Origin: Baylisascaris procyonis
Lineage: Eukaryota; Nematoda; Chromadorea; Rhabditida; Ascarididae
Direction: 5' to 3'
Length of the DNA stretch: 64,000 bases
Assembly: GCA_037389465.1 (NCBI GenBank)
Contig: JAZARR010000171.1
Coordinates: forward strand, 1,116,001-1,180,000
Positions 1-12,481 of this stretch are shown here, one piece after another. The notes under the pieces were generated by a model. It searched no databases, had not been told where the DNA came from, and saw only the letters and a program-made list of their open reading frames with translations. The position numbers were made by a program, and so were the translations under genes. Position 1 is the first letter of the stretch. Each line of letters opens with the position of its first letter.

Positions 1-3000
1 CTATAGCAAACAATCGAATCTTTCACCGCCGTAGGGGTTAACTTAATTCAAATGTCGCGATCCTTCTCTCCTGCACAAAACTGCTATTCGTTTTGATATT
101 TTACAAAATCCCATAACACAAATTCAATGCCATAGCTTGAAGGATTGGTTGGGATAGGGATAAGGTGGATGAGCAAAGGGATAGATGATTTGAGTGGAAT
201 CTGCTTCGCATTGATTGAAGGGAAAAATAGAGCAAAAAAAAAAATCCATTAATAAAATATTAGCGAATTGCAGAACGCATGCGCATTCGATACATTCCAG
301 TCACAGTTTATATCGCACATATGTGATCATATTTTCGTCAGTTCTCACAAGCTTTCGATCAAGATAACACTTCAAGCTCCAATTCCAATAATCTATCATC
401 GATGATTTGTTGCGCTTTCAAAATTCACCATTTTTTTTCATTGAAATATCTTGCTTCATACTTCTACTCTCAACTTTCGGTTGCGAATTTTCCATCTTCG
501 GTTGCGAATTCTCCACCTTCGGTTGCGAATTCTCCACCTTCGCTTGCGAATTCTCCACCTTCGCTTGCGAAAATAGAACTACCGAAAAGAAACTCAGAGT
601 GGAAAAAAAATATGTCAATTCCCGTATCAAAAGTTCGAATAAAAATAAACCTCATGTATTCACACTCACAAATATCCATAAAGCCTTTGTCTTGGAGAAG
701 TTTCTCTATCGTTCTCAAAAATTTTGCAATGCGATGTGAATCAGTTTTAAAATAGCTTTTAAATGAAATCGTATATTTAACCTTCAAATTGAACTTATAT
801 ATTGATGAAAATCTATTTCCTTTTTGAAACACCAGCTGAAGGTTATTTCACTGCAAGCAAATTTTTAAGTGATGCAAGAGGAGAATCAAATTTCACTGCG
901 ATCAGATCACTCACTGAAGCTGACGACTATCCGGAAGGCACGAAATCAGGAGTCGGAATCTGCTTGCGAATAGAATTTTCAATCTCCATCATAAAGGGTT
1001 CTCACCAAGTCTGAGCTAGGCTAAAATAGATATCATTAAGCACACCGTGTATTCTTCCATTGTTTATTCTTCAACCATACCTCTGGATATTCACTTCCCA
1101 TATCTACAAGCACACACCTTTCATGTTCATCGTCCATCCATTCAGGCATAGGCGCCGGTGTACCACTTGATACTGCGTCAACGCTTCGCTGCTGCTGCAA
1201 CGGACCCGGCGGCACCGGTACCGCACTCGCCCGTTTGCTACCCCACGATGTTCCAGTACGGCCCACCTGTGTCCATCCATTACTAGAAGCTGCTGGTGGA
1301 GCACCGGAAGGAGCTCCAATTCCCCCACTCGAAGTGACCACTCCGGTCGCTGGAGGCACCGTATCATCCGAAACACTGCGCACGCGTTGACGCGGTCGGT
1401 CACGTGGATCACGAGGATCATAAAGACCTTGTGCCCGCGAGTTGAATTGTGCCCCACCTACCGCGCCACCACCACGACCTTGCGTTGTCAACCCACCTCG
1501 ACCACCGCCCCTTGTCGCCACTTAAACTTTAATTCCATCAACAAAGTACCGACAATCGAAAAAAAAAAGAATGATATTCCTGCTTTAAGGAAAACCTGCA
1601 GAGAGAAATGCGAAAGCAAATGGCAACATAACTGCTAAACGAAGGCATAAAATACTCGTTGAGAAGCGATGCACCATTACTTTACCTAGCCTTATCAGGC
1701 TTGTTGCATGGAATGTTTTTGCTTCCCAGTTGCTTCATTTAAGGATTCAGCGTACACGAAATGATTAAGCCAGACACCAGTAAAATATAGGATAATTTGT
1801 TCCACATCTAACAACACCCCATAAGACCACGATCAAATCATCGTCCATATGACGGTGAGCTATAAAGTGCAATTTCGTACAAATCAGCTACAGCTTTTTC
1901 GAAAACTGAAAAGTGCATTCGATAGCACAAACTATGCGCATTTCACATGCTTTACTTTCCACTTCATGTTTTCCTTCCTTCTCTTCTATGCGCAACAAAA
2001 GACGAGGACGTTCTGCGGACGAATGACGAGGACGAAACGCTTTCCTTCATCATAATACAAGCATCTCGTTCCTCCTAAGTGCCTTTTAATGCAAGGATAT
2101 CACACTATGGAAATGCATCTATTTCCTGCAAACAGTCATTTTACAGTGGACATATGGACATATGTTCCAAGCATCACATACACAGCTCCTCCTTTCCACC
2201 TACGAAACTACAGGTATCCGCCAGCGTAAAATCAACCCCTCCATTCTAACATCTACCATACGAAGGACGTACTAAGGCATTATAGAGTGCGGCAGAGATG
2301 AAAAAGACTGATGTCAGACGCTACACAACCGTATAGTTCCCAATGATGCACAACTGCTGGGAAAACAATGACGTCACTCGTTTCAATAACAACTCTCGCA
2401 AGGTTTGGGAGAGAATAGGAAACGTTGAATAATGCAACAGTTGAATACGCTCTCTCTGCCTCTTTCTACAACTACCACTTTCACGTAAACATTTCACGAG
2501 CACTCTGCTCAAAACTTCAAAGATAACCAGAACTTGATGCCAACCATAAAAATATAAACTCCAAAAACTTTCACCACTCACAACCTACTTCAATTAAAAA
2601 ATTCATTTCAAACTAAAACAAAGTTTTCAACCACTTACCATATCTAGATGGTGCAGATGAATCGCTAGCCATAGCAATATGGCCTGTACCTCCTATCTGA
2701 TGCGCACCACGACCCCGAAATGGTCCTGCATGAGTGGCACCTCTAGAAAATGGCAACGAACCTCGTCCCATCCCCGCACCTCCGCCTAAATCACCTTCAC
2801 TGATTATGTTTCGTTCATCACACAGCAGCAAGATTGAAAAACGTGCCAAGTATCTACACACGAACTGCACAACAATGGGAGAATGGGAGTGTTCAAGAAG
2901 AAATAGCCACTCTCCGCCGACCTAAGTTGCATCCAGTTTCATGGCCAACAGTCGCTGAGACAACAGCAAGAATTCAATAGAGATCATCGACAAATTTTAA

Positions 3001-6000
3001 AAACCTCGTCCCAGTCAAGCTTTCACCTTGTGATGTGCAGATGTAATGTAATTCCCTCTTCAGAAAATGCCACCGATCGCCTATGATAAGGAAATGTTAT
3101 GCACCGATGAATGACTTCGTCGATGAAATAAACGAATAACCTGAAGGTGTCATCCAGGCAGGTGTGAATGGTGGCTGAGTGGTGGCAGCAACAGTGGTGG
3201 CCGAATGCGAACCCGCGCTGCCCGACTGACCAGTCATTCCACCAGTCGCTATGGTCGCACGATCCGCGTGACTCAGCGAACTCATCGCTTTGCTCGAGTT
3301 TATATTATGTTGTAAACGCTATAAAACATTTTATGTTAGACATAACAACTCTATAAGACATTTTATGCTAAACATAACACAATGTGGTGCATTTGCGCAT
3401 AATGGACCCCAGAATAGACCATCTTTCAAGGACATGACCTCATGATTTCGTTGCATCAATCTTAACTTAACGGTATGGCACCAATGTGAACAACCGGGAT
3501 TCAATTTCACAAAAGAAAGGCGATTGAATGTTATTGTAAAGTGGGTTGATTCACAAGGGGCAAGAAGGAGCTGATGCGTCAAGACCCCCTCCCATAGGCC
3601 TATTGAATATTGGTTCTATACTCTTATGATTGACAGTTTATTCACCCAGTTCCCAGAGCTCTACCCGATCCCCAATTCTAAAAATCGTATTCATCTCCGC
3701 TAGCAAACCCAAATCCATCTTGAGAAAAATTAGAACCGCTCCAAGGAATTGATCGCACTATTCACTGAATGCTGTGAGAACCAGTACCCATTAAACCATG
3801 CGATAATCAAACAAAAGTGATATTATATGATTTTCTGAAATCCTTTCAAATATTGCGAACTTCACAGGTGCCATTTTCCGACCCATTCATTCAATACGCG
3901 AAACGTTTTATATCTAAGGAAAAACAATCCATCGATATCACATCTAAGTGGATGAATTCATCCACTGAGCTAAATAATCCGCGGATAAGATTTAATAGAG
4001 AGAGAGATTTGCATGTCGTTGAATTTTACACACGAAGCCATAGCCCTATTCGCTTATAATAAAACCCCAATGAAGGTTTTGTAGCTTTAGTCGACCTCTA
4101 CTTCCTAAAAATCGCATTCATCTCCATCATCAATCCCGCAATCATATTAACCAAAGATGACAAATATTCCATCAAATTCTCTATGCATCCTTCTTCAATT
4201 GATAATATTTCGATTATTGGAGCTCGATTTTACGAAATTATCTCAACGAATTCTCCAGAAATGCATCACATATAAGGACTACTTCAACAGGTACCAATAT
4301 TCACCACAATGATATATTAGACAAATCAGCAATGCATAAAAACTTATAATTAGGTAATCTAAAAACTTCAGATGTTGAATTGAATGCAAAATTTAATAAT
4401 GACAGTAATAATCAGTGCCATTAACCACAATAAATAATTAATTATAACAGCAAATAAAAACAATAAAAATAAATCATAATAATTCAAAACAACAATTAAA
4501 TCAACTATAATAGTAACAATGATAGTAATGATAACGTTATCACACTGATAAATAATTGAACGAATCACATCACTGTTGCTGCACAGCGATATAATATGCT
4601 ACTTAAAAATCCAAGCCGTTTGCACTTTGCCACCCTTTCACTTTATGAATGGCCGAAAACAATAATAAACAAATAGTAGATCATCACAATACAGAAAACC
4701 AAATACCTGTGGTATCATCAATGCATACTACCTGATCTACATACGTGACTCTTCAATCAAGAACACAGTCAACAATACCACAGATATGCTCACATCTTCA
4801 ATGTCATTACAACTCAAATGGCTTCTATCACAATATTTTAAGTATATTATATTTTCTGAATAATAGATTATTAAACCGTCAATATAACAAAAAGTTTAAA
4901 TTTAAATTATTATTGAATTTAAACGTACCGTTTCAACATCGGTCAATGGTTTAAGAACGATCGGTTGCTGAGGGATTTCAACAAAGAATGGACATTTATC
5001 AAGTCCCGCTGGCGGGTTTGCATCTTTCGACAGCAACGCCAATAGATCTTCTCGACCGTAACGATTCGTCACGAATATCGGTTCAGCCAATGGATACTCT
5101 TGTGGCTGAAAATTCATAATCAAATGATTTGTTGAAATAAACCTATCCCCTCTCCAGACCATCAAATCTGGTAGATGCTTCCTTATCTTTAGTGTTTTCT
5201 CCACCAAATTTCCATAAACAAGCCATTTGTATCAGTCCCTCCTCCCCCGTCATAAGTCATTGCTACCAACCTCGCGTGCTCCCCTCAACGAGTACAACAG
5301 GTTACGACCCTCTCTCATTCAAACTTACTCATCTGCTGGGGTCAAATTGCTTCATTAAACAACGTCTCATATTCAATTCAGTACATCTATTTAGGGCAAA
5401 GCCTTTAAATCGACAATATTACTGCCACGTAGTGATATAAGATGACGTCATTATAAAGCATTTATGCATTCTTTTGTTAGAAGTATTCACTTTACATAAA
5501 CAAATGGATGCAAGAAGAAACTTTGTGCCACTAATCCAGTTTTTCTTAGAACACTGCAAAAATGTTGATACTCTAATATACAGAAAAGTCTACAAATCGA
5601 TAATTTTTAAAGAATATCACCGAAAATCCAAATTCTTAGCAAGAACTTTCCTCTCCCCCTTTACGTTCTTTTAAGCTCTATCCCTGACTCGAAATAAAAA
5701 AAAAAGAAAAAAGAATAAAAATCCACCGATTCATTAGGTGATCTAACATCCGTTCTATTCGCTGTATTGCCAGCAACCATTGGAGTATTCGCAGCACGCA
5801 TCCTATAAACGATCATCAATAATATCATTAAATAAACATATTATACATGCTATCGAATCTTTAATAATCGGCTTTAATTATTATAAATAATAAAAATATG
5901 CAAATTTTTTTGGAGTTGTTAATGATAAATCTACAAATATCAGATGATAAGATATGCAAATTTTTATGCTCATTTCCTAAGCAAAGCACCTTCGACTCCC

Positions 6001-6612
6001 CTTTTCTGCCACCAATTTCAAACGACAGCAAACTAAAAATACAAACGAATATATGAAGCTTTAAATTCACATTCCACATCGATATATTTTGGTAAAAAAC
6101 ATTTCCGAGATCGAAGTCATAGCAATATTCGACAATATCGCCTCAGTATTAAAGCATTTCCCTTGTAAGCCTCTCCCCCTTCCCCTTCCAGCCCTCTCCA
6201 ACTAAGAGAGGCTGGAAAGTTCCAACTCTTGTATGCATAGAAAAGCATAGCAAGGTCATGCTGGATAGAAAAACCACAGCTTTAACCACGTGTGGAAAAC
6301 GTATAGATCGAAGTGATATAAGCGAACGAATATAACTATCGCCGCCGAATTGGGTTACGATCATATATGTGAGTCAACTCAACCACTCAGGTCTTTCCAT
6401 CATGCTGGCTTTGTTATATTTAACCAAATGTGGCCAAGCCAATACTCCAACCAAATGTGGCCAAGCCAATACTCCAACCAAATATGGCCAAGACAATGCT
6501 CCCAAGCCGCTTTAAATAACGACACCATTCCATATCAAAAACAAAATTAAATAAGGAACTACCACGAGGGATTGAAGTTCATTTGATTCGCTTCAGGAAG
6601 CGCCGTCGTCAT
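1..6612 (-). CDS. GIGYF: GIGYF-type translational repressor, 5' part; gene continues past the left edge
   Basis: Role known from the family: GIGYF proteins bind 4EHP/eIF4E2 and repress capped mRNAs in the cytoplasm. Exons seen: 6612-6563, 5802-5748 (or to 5727), 5105-4929, 3318-3141, 2785-2639, 1520-1118, probably 578-475. Phases agree at every junction. The start reads MTTALPEANQMNFNPSW, like the vertebrate N-terminus ending LNFGPEW. Exon 3 has NRYGREDLLALL followed by KPLTDVET, matching the conserved YRYGREEMLALF and PFTEEE blocks. Exons 5-6 are Gly/Arg-rich (RGG-like), then carry GWTQVGRTGTSWGSK and PEWMDDEHE, matching GWRLAG and PEWCLED of GIGYF2. The GYF domain should lie beyond the edge and is not seen. 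The donor of exon 2 is ambiguous (GAT/GTTAGA or TCG/GTGGAT, both phase 0). Exon 6 uses a TTTAAG acceptor. Identification is firm; exact ends of exons 2 and 4 are less so. Confidence 0.85.
475..578 (-). CDS. GIGYF: Probable GIGYF exon 7 built from a 21-bp tandem repeat
   Basis: About four and a half copies of a 21-bp unit. Read on the minus strand after the acceptor TTTCGGTAG, in the phase 2 left by exon 6, it encodes a heptapeptide repeat of the type GEFASEG/GEFATEG. In vertebrate GIGYF the PEW motif is followed shortly by GTFDSSGAF, so a Phe- and Gly-containing repeat here is in the expected place. The unit is a multiple of three, unlike the 22-, 31- and 37-bp arrays elsewhere in the window. 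A donor (GAAA/GTTGAG) ends the exon in phase 1. It could instead be an intronic minisatellite, since other frames are also open through it. Confidence 0.4.
6422..6502. repeat. 27-bp minisatellite, three copies, in GIGYF intron 1
   Basis: Three near-identical head-to-tail 27-bp units, each containing TGGCCAAG or a one-base variant. They lie 61 bp downstream of the exon 1 donor of the GIGYF gene. Confidence 0.85.
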
Positions 6613-9306
6613 TTTGAATACCGCCTTTAGCAATAATTCAGTTGCAGGAAGTAACCGACTAAAAAAAAAATTATTAAAATATAAAAACAATATCAACGAG
6701 ATAAATATAAATCACAATTGAAATTTACAAATATAAACAAATTATTTCACTAATACTTCACTTTGAAATATATGTAAACAGCAGCTTTATTTATTCACAT
6801 ATGAAAGCAATACCGAAAAAATGACCGGAAATGAGCAAATGTTCAACTGCTACATACCGTAGAGTATGTTCTAATTAAAGGATATACGGTATGTTACAGT
6901 ATTAAAGCCGCATTTTCGACGATGAACTAGAACATCTCACTATTTACCTAAATATTCACTACCTACATGGTGTTACATGAAAAGTTCCAGAAGCAAATTA
7001 TATAGGTTAGCAATAGATAATCATCACGTTTTCTCAACAGTAATTACAGATGCACCTATGGTATTACACTTTGCCGCCGATAAATTGAAATTTTATTATA
7101 CTATACAATATATACTAAATGTTCATTTCATTTAGTAACAAAAGAATGTAGTCAATAAAAAAGATTTTTTTTAGAAATAGATATTAAATTGTTCCATATT
7201 GAGATATACCTATACCCTTCTTTTTGGCTCACACCTTTCCTTCATTTTCACAACCATCTAGTATACTCTCAAAATCGCTCATGACAGGTCACTGCACTTA
7301 ATGCAATAAGAGTTTCTGAAGTACGACTACCCCAGTAAGAAAGGACGTGACCTGAGGCTCAATCCACTCCTTAAAAAGCGTACACCTGAGAGGGACACCA
7401 ATAAAAATAGTGATAAATATAAATTTCGATTTTACGATAGTATAGGATAAGATATAGATTAATTAAAGATATGCTAAAGAAAGCGGATATAAAACGATCA
7501 TCTAAAACCATGATGAATATAACAATAAAAGAGTAGGCAAAGAGACGGAATTGAAAACAAACGCACACCTTGCGTACATGCAAGAATAAAACGATAAAAA
7601 ATTATACCCCATAGGTGAACTTTTTTGATAGATGCTGAATATTGCATAAAATCACTAATTTAATTTCTCATAGATCATTTCGCAATCCAATTCACGTTAA
7701 TTACACTTATTTTGAGTTAATAAAAAATAAATAATTAAGCTAAATATATTTAAATACGTAAAATAAAACATATTCTAAAACATAAAAAATAATAAATAAA
7801 TAAATACTTAATGCATTTTATCAGCAATTTATGCATAGGTTGCTGCAATTGTCATACTTTTCAAAGGTACGGCGATTTTAACAAAGAGAGGCATTCGACG
7901 AGTAGACAAACATCTGGCACCTCAAACATCAACTGACGAATACCATCCAAGGCGGGCAACTAATAATTTCATGCTTAAGAAAATTCTATGTTTTTTCTTA
8001 AATTAAAAGTTAAAAAATTTGCTTATTAAGGAGGTCCCATGAGTATACAAATCGGCGCTTTTGTCGTGGCGCTATTTCGTATATGGATGCAAACTACTGA
8101 AAAAAATGTAGGCACTAAATTAGAAAGCATTATAAAGAAAAAACAACACATCACCAATGATTGTACAAAAATCAGAAACACTCGTAATCACGTCATAACA
8201 ACGTAGTGATTCCGATGATTGCCGATATGTACAACTAGAAACCAATACGAGATTAGAAGTAAAACCGGAAAAAAAACCGGAAGCGGATTAAAAAAACCGG
8301 GGACATAAAAAAAAAACCTGAAACAGATTCGTATACCAAAGCGAACGCTACGCTTGCATAAGAAGATACATCCATATGTGGCCATAGATGGAACTTTACG
8401 ATGCTTGATGAAATAGACGACTCCACTAGGTGAGATGAACAATGAGGTTAGCCTGAGGTAATGTGCATAAGCACCAACCGAAATGACTATTGCTAACTAT
8501 AGCTTGAGTTACTTCAACTCATAATAAAGCATAAAATCAACCTTTCAAACTTTTCCAACCTTATCTCAACCTTAAACTTCACCTTTATATTCACATCAAT
8601 CTCGAACAAACCTCATTTAATATTGTCAACAACAGAATAAACTCCACTCGGAACCGAATAAACCAACTCATATTAAGCGTACATCAATGACTGTTGTTTT
8701 GTCTACAATTGAACGACGAGAAATATTCAACATTGCAGACATTTGACCGACAACGATCATAACTTGGAAACGATTGTCTGAAAACGTTCTATTGATCGTC
8801 GACTCGAATGCAACGATCTACGACGATCCACGATTCTATTTCTAGTTACCGGAGGGGGGGATGATATCAGATCACTTTGTGGTCATATCTGTGATAAGAC
8901 TGATGTGATAACAGCAGCTTATCAATGCTACGCAAAATTTAAATAGTGGGAAATTTGATTGTGCTGCTAGAATATTATTGCCTTAGAATGTTTTATGCTC
9001 ATGTCATCAACATAAATGCTAGAGGTTTTCGTTCATCCATCTTTTCCCTTAAGAAACTTAAATCCCTTTTTTATTTCCTTGGGCATCCGAACCCGTATGA
9101 AAATCCTTCTGCTTAATCTCTCTCAATGAAAGTTTTATTCGCATCGATGAGTTTGAAAACCTGTGAGAGCTTTATACAGGTACTACACATCTGAATATGC
9201 TTATCTCAATACTCAAACCTGTTCGAGTGCAACCTGCAACGTTTAAGTTGCTCATCGCTTATCCACTCTTGACTTGCCATCCGTATTATTCGGGATGTAC
9301 ATAAAG

Positions 9307-9314
9307 TGACGTCA
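9307..9314. promoter_or_regulatory. CRE-like palindrome TGACGTCA
   Basis: Perfect 8-bp CREB/ATF-type site about 2.7 kb upstream of the GIGYF start codon. A second copy lies 161 bp further. Function is inferred from the motif only. Confidence 0.35.
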
Positions 9315-9467
9315 TTACCCACGTTCGGTGATTCGTTGTTGTCGCATTAAGGCCTCAATGAGACGTGCACACTTGGCAATGTCTCTGTAATCCTTGGCGT
9401 ACGGTACTAATCGCTATAAGACCTAAGCGCGTCTTTTGCAACGATATAGCCTTTGATTTCGAAACGA

Positions 9468-9475
9468 TGACGTCA
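9468..9475. promoter_or_regulatory. CRE-like palindrome TGACGTCA
   Basis: Second perfect copy in the same less AT-rich stretch. Three more perfect copies occur at 2369-2376, 5443-5450 and 47336-47343. Confidence 0.35.
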
Positions 9476-10018
9476 TTTATTTACTGATCTTTGTGAGATA
9501 GAAGAGCGTTTCATGTCTCGAGTGACTATGCAAAGGTTAAGCTTGGCGATGTTAGAAAAATGTGCAGCGTTATTTACAGAGATGTGGAATGTGATGGAAA
9601 GAATGCTGGAAAAGCAGTTTCATAATCACTTCAATGGTAAGAAAAGAAAAAAAAAAAACAGGTGAACCAAGTAATTGCGAACCTACTCAACGTTAATACA
9701 ACTTCCAACATCCTTCAAATCCGATCATTACAAGTGCGCAAATATGCTAGAATGACCGACCGGTTATTTGCATTCCGTTTATCCGACCGACCGGTTTTCG
9801 TAATCTTCTAACAAATACTAAAAAATATATATTATTTTAACTGATGTCTCCACTGCTAAAATCTTCAAGCGATTCGTTTTTCGATGGCGTGATCACTGTG
9901 AAATGAATGCATTGAGGTACACCTATATACTTTATATTTATTAAATTTTCTCGTTTGAACAAACAGAATCAAGATACTCGAGTTTAAACTATTGGGCACG
10001 CATACAGACAGACAAACA

Positions 10019-10021
<3 letters not shown>

Positions 10022-10106
<85 letters not shown>
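10022..10106. repeat. (TA)n microsatellite with GACA/GACC flanks
   Basis: About 42 TA units, bordered by CAGACAGACA on the left and CAGACCGACCGACAGACAGA on the right, making a compound microsatellite. The long open frames over it are low-complexity artefacts. Confidence 0.95.
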
Positions 10107-10110
<4 letters not shown>

Positions 10111-11008
10111 CCGACCGACAGACAGACAGACCGACAGATACATGCGCGCAAATACGGCACCTTGCAAGTACCCACACGCAGGCCGTTCTTCTTCATGAAT
10201 ATTGCTTCAGGCGAGCAACATTTAAAAATGCGGAGAGAGAAAAATTTGGGAATTCAAATTTGATCTTTGAGAGTGCAATTCTGATTGCAGATCTATATGA
10301 GTTGCGATGTAAAAATGTTTTCGTCATCAACGGATGATTCTTAAGTCATAGACCAAGAAAGTTGCGATGGTAAAAAAAATTTTTTTTTAAATTTCCATTT
10401 TTAATGTTGAATAAATTTTCCAACCTTATATTTTAATACCACTCCTCCCTTCAAACTATGCCTATACCTCCATAGACGAGGTGGATTCATGAAGTTTTTG
10501 TTTTGGGATTTTAGAAATCCCTAAAATTCTCTTCTAAATATTTCCATATCTCCTCAAATTCAACGCTACTTCCGCTCCCCATCCCTGCCCCCTCTACCCC
10601 CTCCTTGAGTTCACTTCACCCCACTTAGTTCAGTTTTTGTCCTCATGAACGCCTGAAGGCATTTCAAAATTCAAAAATTTTAATTTATATAGTCCACTTG
10701 CAAATTTTGCCTCTCCTGTAGAAAAAAATGACATGAAATGACAAAAAATTATCTAAATATATTGCTGGCATTTTTCCGTTTTTTGGAATATTTATGAAAG
10801 CGGTCGGTCTCATGAATAAAATCCTGCAGAAAAAAAAATTCTTTCTTGTCAATTTTTCTATTACGCCTTGTCCATATATTATTGAAAATTTATTAGCATC
10901 GATCAAACACTTCGCATTTAAGACATAAAAATCATTAAATAATGCAGTAATACTTATTAAAATAAAAAAGTAAAATATACAAATATTTTAAATGAAATGA
11001 GCAATAAA

Positions 11009-11878
11009 TCAGCAATAATTCAATCGAATTTCTTCAAATGCGTCTTCTATTCGATGAAGTAAAATTTCTTTCTGATTGTCGGTTGCTTTATCAGCAAATA
11101 TTGGCGAAATTACGAATGGTATATGTGAGAGCAGTAGAAAATATACTTGTGATGGATATTCTTCATTATACATAGTGTGAATCTGCAATTAAAAAAAAAA
11201 TTCGTGAAGTTGAAAAAAATTTATGAATTTGAAAAAAAAAATTTTATGAATTGAAAAAAATTTTTTTTACGAATTTGAAAAAAAAATTTGTGAATTTGGA
11301 AAAAATTTTTGCATAGAAAACTTTCAATTATATCTAATTATTATATGTAATTACATCATTGCTTATTTTATAATATCATAAAAAAACAAAACAATGAACT
11401 TTAAAAAAAAATACTGCAAAATTAGCGGTCTATAAAGGAGGTATGGTATTCAAGTTTTAGCGCAGGCAATGAAAGACAATGGAAAATAATTCAACTTCCT
11501 TAAGCAAATAATGTCGATTTAAATAGTGTATAAAAAACGAGGATAGAAGAAAATGTTTATTAAAGAAAAACTTCAGGTGAAATTTTAAATGCTCCTTCTC
11601 TAGGATTATCTTTTATTACTGCTTAAAGATATTCAAATTTACCCAAAATTTACCCGAAAAATTCGTCGATTTGTCTCTCATTCGATTTGGATCGTAAGTA
11701 GGAGTAGAAAAGAATGCTACCTCTAATAAAAGAAAGACTCTATTTTTTTGATTTAACTCAAAAAAAGCTATTTTTTGAAATTTAAGTTTTCCTTCCAAGA
11801 ACTAATCGCTCTTTCTCGATTTTTGAAAGAAAATGCTTTAAAAAAATCTAACATTTCCTCCGGAAGGAATAAAAACTT

Positions 11879-11937
<59 letters not shown>

Positions 11938-12450
11938 TTTTGAAGCGAAACATCTAATGCAATCTTCCTAATGCCACAATTCGATACTTTAGTGGAAATG
12001 ACTAACGGAATTAAATAATGAAAATTTTTAACGACATTAATTTATTGAAGTATTAAATTAAATTAACTAATGGAAATGTTTAACGTTGTTGATTACTTAT
12101 AATGTAAATTATGCAAAAAAAGTACAATATTTCTTCGTTGAGTAAATATATTGCACATAATACTAATGGAAATTTTGGAATGAATTTTTGACGAATAGAA
12201 ATATTGAAAGAAATTGAATAAAAGAAATATTTAATGAATTTAAATAATGGAAATATTTAATAAAATTGAAACGATAATAATGCAACAACGCTTATTTAAA
12301 GTTGAAAATGATCATAGTTCAATAATATGAATAATGCTAACTATTGTCAAAGTAAAATTCTCAATTGATTAATCAAATCGTTTTTTAATATTTTATAATA
12401 AAATATGCTAGCAGTTTCGATGAATATTTGCGATTCAATTAAAAAAATAT

Positions 12451-12481
<31 letters not shown>

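Larger units (their letters stand above)
6613..11008. other. Spacer between the GIGYF start and the 3' end of the CHK-like gene
   Basis: No exon recognised. This is the upstream region of GIGYF (minus strand). It is AT-rich except for 9230-9560, which is less AT-rich and holds two TGACGTCA palindromes. Around 8260-8310 AAAACCGG is repeated four times. A (TA)n block lies at 10022-10106. A possible minus-strand polyadenylation signal for the CHK-like gene (AATAAA, TTTATT on the plus strand) is at 10889-10894, about 115 bp after its stop. Confidence 0.6.

Noticed and set aside
402..755. Plus-strand frames of 110-117 codons over the 21-bp repeat
   Set aside because: They are open only because the repeat unit is a multiple of three. 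The minus-strand reading fits the GIGYF phase and family, the plus-strand ones fit nothing.
9865..10198. Three overlapping open frames of 62-100 codons
   Set aside because: They are made almost entirely of the (TA)n and GACA microsatellite (poly Ile-Tyr) and have no gene context. The frames over the (TA)n blocks at 25464-25655 and 50714-50914 are the same artefact.
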